This document shows, in pieces, positions 14,543 through 19,799 of a DNA stretch of 19,799 bases. The translations under genes and the position numbers were made by a program. The stretch spans positions 1 to 19,799 of the forward strand of contig JBEKUI010000055.1 of assembly GCA_049515175.1 (NCBI GenBank), given 5' to 3'. The stretch comes from JACQNR01 sp049515175 (GTDB taxonomy: Bacteria; Acidobacteriota; Terriglobia; UBA7540). The notes beneath the pieces were generated by a model. That model was not told the DNA's origin. It searched no databases and worked only from the letters and a program-made list of their open reading frames with translations. Positions within the stretch are counted from its first letter, which is position 1. Each line of letters begins with the position of its first letter.

Positions 14543-15565
14543 TCAGCCGCCGAGCAAGCGGGCGATTTCATCTCGCGCCGGAACGCGGAGCGGACAGCTT
14601 TTTCCGTCACCCTCCACGATTTGCATACCCTCCTCCGCGCGCCGGACCTCGCCGATCAGCGCGGCGCGGATTCGATTGCGGCGGAGGGAGCGCAGGGTGG
14701 CTTCGGAGCTCCGGAAGCTGACGACGACCAGTAGAGCGCCGGAGGCAATGAGGCCGAGTGGATCAAATCCCAGCGCCGTGGCAAGCGCCTGCGTTTCGGG
14801 CAGCACTGGAATCCGGTCTCTCCAAATCTGCAGGCCGACGCCGCCCGCCTGCGCCAATTCGTAAAGCCCGGAGAGCAGTCCGCCTTCCGTGGGATCGTGC
14901 ATGGCGCGCACTTCGCCATGGCAAAGTGCCAGCCGCGCGTCGCGGACCACGCTGATGCCGGGCCGGAACAGCAGTCGCTGCGCCCGGCGGACGATGGCCT
15001 TTCCAAGTTTCCGCTCCAGGAACGTACCCTTCTCCCGCGCGAGGATCGCCGTACCTTCTACGGCCACGCCTTTGGTGAGAAGAACCGCATCACCCGGCCG
15101 CTGCGACTCTTTCCTGATCAACTTGGTCTTCTCTACTTCTCCCAGCATCTGGCCCACGACGATGGGACGGTCGAGCCCGCTGGTGATTTCCGTGTGGCCG
15201 CCCACCAGCGTCACCCCAAGCGTCCGGCAGGCGCGGAGGATGTCGGTGAAGATCGAGCGCGTGAGCGGTTCGGTTGCGCCCTTCTCCGGAAGCAGCAGCG
15301 TCGCCAAGAACCAGCGCGGCCGCGCGCCGAGCGTGGCGATGTCGTTGGCGTTGATGTTCACCGCGTACCAGCCAATGCGCTCGGCGGTGAAGGTGATGGG
15401 ATCGGTCTTCGCCACCAGATAATTCGATCCCACGTCGATGACCGCCGCATCCTCGCCAAAGCGCGGGCCGATGACGACGCGGGAGTCCCGGGGAACAGGA
15501 CAGCGCACGAGGAGCTTCCGCAAAACCTCGGGCGGCAGCTTGCCAACTGGAAATCGTCGCAGCAT
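14543..15565 (-). CDS. AIR synthase-related protein (PurM/HypE/SelD/ThiL superfamily)
   Basis: A 340-residue protein with the two-part ATP-grasp-like PurM fold. N-terminal part: GEDAAVIDVG (37-46), KTDPITF (53-59), VNINANDIATLGARPRW (69-85) and LVGGHTE (120-126). C-terminal part: GDAVLLTKGVAVEGTAILA and MHDPTEGGLLSGLYELA. These are ATP/metal-binding motifs of the superfamily, and the pattern is closest to HypE. HypE, however, ends in a Pro-Arg-(Ile)-Cys carrier; this protein ends EIARLLGG and lacks it. It also lacks the N-terminal Cys/Sec-Lys pair of SelD. Its substrate is therefore unknown; NTP-dependent activation of a small molecule is the most one can infer. ATG 15565 has no clear Shine-Dalgarno, and a -10 only about 17 bp upstream suggests a very short leader. 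No hydrogenase maturation genes are nearby. Confidence 0.8.
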   Translation of the reverse strand: MLRRFPVGKLPPEVLRKLLVRCPVPRDSRVVIGPRFGEDAAVIDVGSNYLVAKTDPITFTAERIGWYAVNINANDIATLGARPRWFLATLLLPEKGATEPLTRSIFTDILRACRTLGVTLVGGHTEITSGLDRPIVVGQMLGEVEKTKLIRKESQRPGDAVLLTKGVAVEGTAILAREKGTFLERKLGKAIVRRAQRLLFRPGISVVRDARLALCHGEVRAMHDPTEGGLLSGLYELAQAGGVGLQIWRDRIPVLPETQALATALGFDPLGLIASGALLVVVSFRSSEATLRSLRRNRIRAALIGEVRRAEEGMQIVEGDGKSCPLRVPARDEIARLLGG

Positions 15566-15581
15566 GGTTGCAGCAGGGGCG

Positions 15582-15589
15582 AGTATAAT
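15582..15589. promoter_or_regulatory. Overlapping divergent -10 elements (AIR synthase-like gene and kdsB)
   Basis: TATAAT on the plus strand (15584-15589) overlaps TATACT on the minus strand (15582-15587). Neither has a good -35. The plus promoter would give kdsB a leader of about 80 nt; the minus one would start about 10 nt before the ATG at 15565. Confidence 0.45.
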
Positions 15590-15678
15590 CCCGTTTTGAC
15601 TGCTGCGGCGCCCCGCTCAGCGGAAAGCGCCAAAATGCAAGATGGTGGGCGGAGAGCGCGCCCCTGGAGCTTCTGAAG

Positions 15679-16428
15679 ATGCCTCGCGTAGTGGGTGTGA
15701 TCCCGGCGCGGCTCGAATCGACGCGCATGCAGCGCAAGCCGCTGCGGGCCATCTGCGGCCACCCGATGATTGCCTGGGTCTATCACCGAGCGCGTCAGGC
15801 CCGCGCCCTCGACCATCTCCTGATCGCCACCGATTCAGACGAGATTCTCACCTACTGTCGCCAGGCCGGCATCCCGGCGCAAATGACCTCTTCCGCGCAC
15901 CGCTCGGGAACCGACCGCGTCGTCGAGATCATGGGCCGCGAGCCGGCTGACATCTACGTCAACATCCAGGGCGACGAACCGATGGTCACGGCGGAGCACA
16001 TTGAGTTGCTCCTGCGCCCCTTCGCAGGAGCGCCGGGGACACAAGTCTCCACGCTCAAGGTGGCGATCAGCTCCGAAGAGGCGCGCAACCCCAACAACGT
16101 GAAAGTGGTCACCGACGCGAGCGGCCGCGCCCTCTACTTCTCGCGCTCGCTCATCCCGCACGACCGCGATGGCACGGGCCAGGTGCAATACTACAAACAC
16201 CTCGGGATCTATGCGTACACGGCGGGGCCGCTGCGGCTGTTCCAATCCCTCCCTCCCTCCGCTCTCGAACAGCACGAGAAGCTGGAACAGTTGCGCCTGC
16301 TCGAAAACGGCATCCCCATCCATGTCGTCGAAACGTCTCAGGACACCATGGGCGTGGATACGGAAGAGGACTTGAAAAGGGTCGAAGAGATCTTCCGGCG
16401 GTCGGGCGTGGTTTTTCCCGCCTTGTAA
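15679..16428 (+). CDS. kdsB: 3-deoxy-manno-octulosonate cytidylyltransferase
   Basis: A 249-residue cytoplasmic enzyme that activates Kdo with CTP to CMP-Kdo, the donor for the inner core of lipopolysaccharide. Visible family motifs: the nucleotide-binding IPARLESTR (8-16), TSSAHRSGTDR (70-80), the metal-binding VNIQGDEP (94-101, Asp99), YYKHLGIYAYT, and the C-terminal ETSQDTMGVDTEEDLKRVEEIF. Length is typical (about 245-255). The ATG at 15679 follows GGAG with about 9-nt spacing. It is divergent from the AIR synthase-like gene. It is evidence for a Gram-negative envelope with lipopolysaccharide. No other kds or lpx gene is in the window. Confidence 0.96.
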   Translation: MPRVVGVIPARLESTRMQRKPLRAICGHPMIAWVYHRARQARALDHLLIATDSDEILTYCRQAGIPAQMTSSAHRSGTDRVVEIMGREPADIYVNIQGDEPMVTAEHIELLLRPFAGAPGTQVSTLKVAISSEEARNPNNVKVVTDASGRALYFSRSLIPHDRDGTGQVQYYKHLGIYAYTAGPLRLFQSLPPSALEQHEKLEQLRLLENGIPIHVVETSQDTMGVDTEEDLKRVEEIFRRSGVVFPAL

Positions 16429-16515
16429 ACGATTTTGCGTGTCCGGGCACCCCGTTGCGCGGCGCGCGCATCTGATTCAACGAAACGCAGTCACATTCCT
16501 AAGGGCGAAGCAAGA

Positions 16516-17595
16516 ATGAAAATAGCGGAAGCGACCCGTAATTACGAGGCTTGGCTTGCGAAGCGCACCGCGCTCGTGGCCGCCGACTTGCAGCTGAAGC
16601 ACCAGCGCATGGCGGAATCTCCGTTCCCGTTCTTGCGCGCCACTTTTTACCGCTGGGCGCAACTCTGGCCGGAAGTGTGTCCCGACCTGGCCAAAGCGCC
16701 GGCTGTCCTGGCGGTAGGTGACTCGCACTTGGAAAACTTTGGCACTTGGCGCGACGCCGAAGGGCGCCTGATCTGGGGCGTCAACGATTTCGACGAGGCC
16801 TATCCCATGGCGTATACGAACGACCTCGTGCGCCTCGCCACCAGCGCGCACCTGGCAATTGCCGGGAATCATCTGGCGATTCCTTCCGCCGACGCCTGCC
16901 AGACCATACTGGAAGGCTATCAGCGGGGCCTCGCGGAGGGCGGGAACCCGTTCGTCCTGGAGGAGCATCACGGCTGGCTGCGCGAGTCCGCGTCCGGCGA
17001 ACTGCGGGATCCGGTGCAGTTCTGGAAAAAGATGGAGTCACTCGCGACGGTCCGTGGCCCCATCCCGAAAAGCGCGACGAAGGCGCTGGAAGCCCTGTTG
17101 CCGGAAAAGGGCCTCGCCGCCTACCGCGTCACTCATCGCGTGGCCGGCCTGGGCAGCCTGGGGCGGCAGCGCTATGTCGCCCTGGCGGCCTGGCGGGGCG
17201 GCTTGGTGGCGCGCGAGGCCAAAGCCTTGGTGGCTTCGGCCTGTGTCTGGGCCAACGGCAACCACGGCTCCAACAAAATCCTCTATGAGCAGGCCATTTC
17301 GAGCGCGGTTCGCGTCCTTGACCCTTACGTCCATTTGCGCGCGTGCTGGATCGTGCGGCGGCTCGCGCCCCATTGCTCGCGGATTGAGCTTTCCGCGCTC
17401 CCCCGGAGGCGCGACGAAGGGCGGTTGCTACGGGCCATGGGCTTCGAGACCGCCAATGTGCACTTGGGCAGTAAGCAAGCCCGGCTCGCGGTCGCCCGCG
17501 ACCTGAAGAAACGCCGGCCAGACTGGCTGCACAGCGCCGTCCAGGCGATGTTCAAAGTTACGATGAAGGACTGGGAAGAGTGGAAACAACAGTGA
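16516..17595 (+). CDS. DUF2252 family protein (kinase-like motifs)
   Basis: A 359-residue protein of the uncharacterised DUF2252 family (COG4320). The family blocks are clear: AVGDSHLENFGTW (66-78), GVNDFDEAYPMAYTNDLVRLATS (88-110) and HRVAGLGSLGRQRY. GDSHLENFG plus NDFDEA resembles the HxDxxxxN catalytic and DFD/IDWE metal sites of aminoglycoside-phosphotransferase-like kinases, so a small-molecule or protein kinase activity is an inference only. No signal peptide or membrane segment is seen. The frame is open from 16435, but the extra 27 residues are low-complexity; ATG 16516 fits the family start and has AGGG about 11 nt upstream. It follows kdsB by 87 bp on the same strand. Its last 168 bp are overlapped antisense by the cupin frame. 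Confidence 0.85.
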   Translation: MKIAEATRNYEAWLAKRTALVAADLQLKHQRMAESPFPFLRATFYRWAQLWPEVCPDLAKAPAVLAVGDSHLENFGTWRDAEGRLIWGVNDFDEAYPMAYTNDLVRLATSAHLAIAGNHLAIPSADACQTILEGYQRGLAEGGNPFVLEEHHGWLRESASGELRDPVQFWKKMESLATVRGPIPKSATKALEALLPEKGLAAYRVTHRVAGLGSLGRQRYVALAAWRGGLVAREAKALVASACVWANGNHGSNKILYEQAISSAVRVLDPYVHLRACWIVRRLAPHCSRIELSALPRRRDEGRLLRAMGFETANVHLGSKQARLAVARDLKKRRPDWLHSAVQAMFKVTMKDWEEWKQQ

Positions 17596-17898
17596 GAAAC
17601 CGGCGGCCCAGCCGTCCCTCTCGCTTTCCGGCCACTTCTCCCCCATCAGGTAGCGGCAGCCCTTCGGCCCCATCTTTGCAGAATGAATGGTGCGGGCGGG
17701 GACATCGAACCGCTCACCGGCTTTGTAGCTCAGCGTTTTCCCCTCCGAAGTGACCGTCACTTCACCATCGAGAACGACGTGCGCGGTCTCGTGGGGATGG
17801 GGGTGGTCAGCGTAGAAGACTCCCGGCCCGTCTTCCCAGACGTAAGTGTGAGTAAACCCCTCGGTGCGCAGCTGCGTTTTCAAATCTTCAATGTTCAC
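17428..17898 (-). CDS. Cupin-domain protein with an over-long C-terminus
   Basis: A 156-residue frame whose first 90 or so residues are a small single-domain cupin. Motif 1 lies in DHPHPHETAHVVLDGEV (His32, His34 and His36 are candidate metal ligands) and motif 2 in GERFDVPARTIHSAKMG (61-77, His72); GCRYLMGEK (80-88) would normally be close to the end. Small cupins of this kind are about 90-110 residues. Here the frame continues about 56 residues into the antisense of the convergent DUF2252 gene, where it carries no recognisable domain. The natural stop may have been lost, or a frameshift may lie near 17600. Start is GTG 17898 with AGGG about 7 nt upstream. It follows the COG3581-like gene by 39 bp and may be its last cistron. 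Function unknown. Confidence 0.7.
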   Translation of the reverse strand: MNIEDLKTQLRTEGFTHTYVWEDGPGVFYADHPHPHETAHVVLDGEVTVTSEGKTLSYKAGERFDVPARTIHSAKMGPKGCRYLMGEKWPESERDGWAAGFSLLFPLFPVLHRNFEHRLDGAVQPVWPAFLQVAGDREPGLLTAQVHIGGLEAHGP

Positions 17899-17907
17899 GT
17901 TGGGGCC

Positions 17908-17933
17908 CTGCGGGGCGGCTCACGCCCCCCTGC
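17908..17933 (-). repeat. GC-rich hairpin between the COG3581-like gene and the cupin gene
   Basis: GGGGCG and CGCCCC pair around a 5-base loop, and GC pairs can extend the stem past a small bulge. It fills the 39-bp spacer and its distal arm lies next to the cupin Shine-Dalgarno. No U-tract follows, so it is not a standard terminator; a dispersed palindromic repeat or translational control is possible. Confidence 0.4.
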
Positions 17934-17937
17934 AATT

Positions 17938-19257
17938 CTAAGCCACAGGCTGGGCGAAGCAGGCGGGATAAGTGCGCTTGTACGGCTTCTTCTCTTTGTA
18001 AGAGCGCGCCAGTTCGAGGTAGATGCCCAGGTCGCGGTCGAGGTCGGACTGCGTGCCATCGAAGTAGAACGTGCGGATGGGAATCCCGCCCAGGTCTTTG
18101 CTGAGCTTGGGGTAGATCGACTCCGTGACGATGCCGTTCATGCAGGTGAAGGGACTGATATCGATGATGCCGTCGGCGCCATGTCGGGCGAGGTAGGCGG
18201 CCTTGCCCACGCTCAACACCATCTCACCCAGCGCGCCGTTCGAGGGCAGGTAGGGCCAGGCGAGGTCCAGGACCTCCTGAATATCCGGCTCCTCGTAACC
18301 CACAAAGTCCTCATGGAAGGGCGCGGTGAGTGCGTGCTCGTCGGAGAGTTGAACATGGGAGCGAATCTTCGTCTTCAGCATGTCCAGCGACCAGGCTTTC
18401 CCCAGCAGTTTCAGTTTGCGGACCTGGTCGGCGTTTGTGTAGGCAACCCATTCCGCGATGTGGCTCAGCGAGGCTTCCGCGCCGAAGCCTTCCAGGCGGC
18501 GCACCAGATCATCGTTCGAGAAGGTATTCAGCCGGCAGAAAATTTCCCCCACCACGCCGATGAGCGGGACATCCGGGTCGTAAAGAGCCGGAACGTGCCG
18601 GAAGCGCTCGCGGGCGCGATGGAGCGATTCGACAAGCGAGCGCATCTGGCAGGCGGGCTCGGCGCAGCTGTTCTCGAGGGTGGTGCAATAATCTTGCAGG
18701 CTTTCTTCAAAGGCCGCTTCCGCCGCGCCCGCCGCCGTCTCGTAAGGCCGTGTCTTAAGCATGGCGCGGGAGAGAATGTCGCCACCGACAAGCGCGCGCC
18801 AGGCGCCGCGGGTGAAGGCGCCGCCCACGTCGCCCAGGTCGGCGTAACCATTGTCGCTGGTGGGCGAGAGGACCTGCACGTCGGCCCAGCCCGCGTCGTT
18901 CAGGACTTTGCGCAGATAGGGGGCGTACTGGCCGAAGCGGCACGGACCCTCGGCCGTGGGCATGAAGAACACCGTCCGTTTCGGATCAAATCCGGGCTGC
19001 TCGATGACGCGCAAGAAGTCGCCCACCGTGACGATGGCGGGGTAGCATTCGTCGCCGTTCGAAACTTTGCGTCCCAGCTCGCGAGTGCGTTCGTTCGAGG
19101 GCGGGGTCCGTTCGGCGTCGATGCCCAGCCAGCGAAAGACGTGCGCGAACGCCAGCGAGCTGCCATCCGGCATGCGCGGGATGTACACCTTTTTTCCGGC
19201 CAGCGGATTCTCCGGGCCGGCCTTGTGGGTTACATGACGGTGGCGGAGTGCTGGCAT
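17938..19257 (-). CDS. Acyl-CoA dehydratase activase-related protein, COG3581-like
   Basis: A 439-residue protein matching the C-terminal module (COG3581) of the large 2-hydroxyacyl-CoA dehydratase activase-related proteins. Conserved blocks and cysteines: KKVYIPRMPDGSSLAFAHVFRWLGIDAE (22-49), SNGDECYPAIVTVGDF with Cys71, GPCRFGQY with Cys106, VVGEIFCRLNTFSNDD with Cys241, and DISPFTCMNGIVTES with Cys372. Conserved cysteines are consistent with Fe-S binding, as in the related HgdB/HgdC-type enzymes, but no activity is established for this group. The ATG at 19257 has AAGGA 8 nt upstream and overlaps the end of the upstream COG3580-like gene by 28 bp, indicating translational coupling. In many bacteria these modules are fused in one protein of about 1,400 residues; here they are separate. 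Confidence 0.85.
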   Translation of the reverse strand: MPALRHRHVTHKAGPENPLAGKKVYIPRMPDGSSLAFAHVFRWLGIDAERTPPSNERTRELGRKVSNGDECYPAIVTVGDFLRVIEQPGFDPKRTVFFMPTAEGPCRFGQYAPYLRKVLNDAGWADVQVLSPTSDNGYADLGDVGGAFTRGAWRALVGGDILSRAMLKTRPYETAAGAAEAAFEESLQDYCTTLENSCAEPACQMRSLVESLHRARERFRHVPALYDPDVPLIGVVGEIFCRLNTFSNDDLVRRLEGFGAEASLSHIAEWVAYTNADQVRKLKLLGKAWSLDMLKTKIRSHVQLSDEHALTAPFHEDFVGYEEPDIQEVLDLAWPYLPSNGALGEMVLSVGKAAYLARHGADGIIDISPFTCMNGIVTESIYPKLSKDLGGIPIRTFYFDGTQSDLDRDLGIYLELARSYKEKKPYKRTYPACFAQPVA

Positions 19258-19799
19258 CGCAGGAATCCTTTGCTATCGAGATACGCCTCGCAGCGAGTGA
19301 TGAACCCGGCGTCGTTGGAATGCCCGTCGAACTGCAGCATGAGCGAAGGCTTGCCGGCCGCGTCATCCAGAAACGATTTGATGTAGGAATCGGGCCCGCA
19401 CTTGAAATTGGTGATGTACACCGGATGGAGGTTGCTGAAGCGCTGCGCGATCTGTGCCGCCGCCAGGATGCGCCGCCCGGAGTTCCAGTACATGTTGGAA
19501 TTGACGTCGGAAATGTCCTCGAGCTCGACGGGGAGGAAGTCGAGAGGAAGGACGTTGACCCCGTAAAGGGCGCGCAGCTTACGAGGAATGTCGCAATTCA
19601 CGCTCCGGTCATAGATGTTGTAGGACCGGCCGAGCAGCACAATCCCCGGCTCGCCGGTCTCGACAAGCCGGCGGAGCGCATCGGCGCCGGCTTCGAGCAC
19701 CGCGTCGGTGAAGGCCCCTTGCGCGGCGTACGCAGCCATCACCGCGTGGTCGCTCTTGCGCCGCGTTATCCCCAGCTTTTCGTGGGCGAAGTCGGCAAG
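19230..19799 (-). CDS. Acyl-CoA dehydratase activase-related protein, DUF2229/COG3580-like, 3' part
   Basis: This frame is open to the right edge (first visible residues LADFAHEKLGITRRK), so the start lies outside the window and 189 C-terminal residues are seen. Diagnostic blocks of the DUF2229/COG3580 module: IVLLGRSYNIYDRSVNCDIPRKL, VNVLPLDFLP, NMYWNSGRRILAAAQIA, HPVYITNFKCGPDSYI and MLQFDGHSNDAGFITRCEAYLDS. The GPDS loop and the Cys in NFKCGPDS are characteristic. The family pairs with a BadF/BcrA-type ATPase (COG1924), expected further upstream, outside the window. It ends in ATG-TAA, overlapping the next gene by 28 bp. A GTG-ATG pair at 19737-19742 is internal and not needed as a start. 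Confidence 0.85.
   Translation of the reverse strand, partial: LADFAHEKLGITRRKSDHAVMAAYAAQGAFTDAVLEAGADALRRLVETGEPGIVLLGRSYNIYDRSVNCDIPRKLRALYGVNVLPLDFLPVELEDISDVNSNMYWNSGRRILAAAQIAQRFSNLHPVYITNFKCGPDSYIKSFLDDAAGKPSLMLQFDGHSNDAGFITRCEAYLDSKGFLRCQHSATVM

Noticed and set aside
14543..15565. selD (selenide, water dikinase)
   Set aside because: The N-terminal Cys/Sec-Lys active-site pair of SelD is absent; only the general AIR-synthase fold motifs are shared.
17683..19386. Long plus-strand open frame (567 codons) opposite the activase genes
   Set aside because: Its translation has no domain, while the minus strand carries highly conserved motifs.

Overview
The window is GC-rich bacterial chromosome carrying the replication-initiation neighbourhood. 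dnaA, dnaN, gyrB and gyrA lie head to tail on the minus strand (14229 down to 6452). The 207-bp dnaA-dnaN spacer is AT-rich, holds four DnaA-box-like nonamers and is the best oriC candidate. kdsB (Kdo activation for lipopolysaccharide) and a long GyrB with an insert after the Toprim domain point to a Gram-negative didermic bacterium. Gene order, GC content, GATTTGG-type short repeats and a palindromic intergenic repeat resemble Acidobacteriota, but this is an inference: there is no rRNA gene in the window. I see no tRNA, rRNA, CRISPR array, transposase or phage gene.

Left arm (1-6343). A potassium-channel-like gene runs off the left edge (minus), followed by dgt (minus). Divergent from dgt is glmS (plus), then a class IV (HDAC11-like) deacetylase gene (plus). 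A secreted YdjC/ChbG-type deacetylase and the sulfur transferase larE, both minus, converge on these. The most striking single residue is in GlmS: the catalytic N-terminal Cys codon reads Ser (MSGIIGYIG), while the rest of the glutaminase site is intact.

Centre (6343-14542). gyrA, gyrB, dnaN and dnaA. A 28-bp perfect palindrome sits between gyrA and larE and abuts the -35 of a good larE promoter. An intrinsic terminator lies in the dnaN-gyrB spacer, 35 nt before the gyrB start. GyrA has Ala at the position equivalent to E. coli Ser83. dnaA has an extended -10 promoter and a leader of about 180 nt.

Right arm (14543-19799). An AIR synthase/HypE-like ATP-binding protein (minus) is divergent from kdsB (plus), sharing a short bidirectional -10. 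A DUF2252 gene (plus) follows; its 3' end is overlapped antisense by an over-long cupin frame. A translationally coupled pair of genes of the 2-hydroxyacyl-CoA dehydratase activase-related family (COG3580-like then COG3581-like) runs in from the right edge.

Taken together this is mostly core housekeeping (replication, supercoiling, nucleotide-pool control, amino-sugar and Kdo synthesis) with a few poorly understood accessory genes (DUF2252, AIR synthase-like, activase pair, HDAC11-like). I do not see a clear new multi-gene system. The best leads are the GlmS Cys-to-Ser change, the origin architecture, the palindrome at larE and the recurrent TGn-extended -10 promoters.
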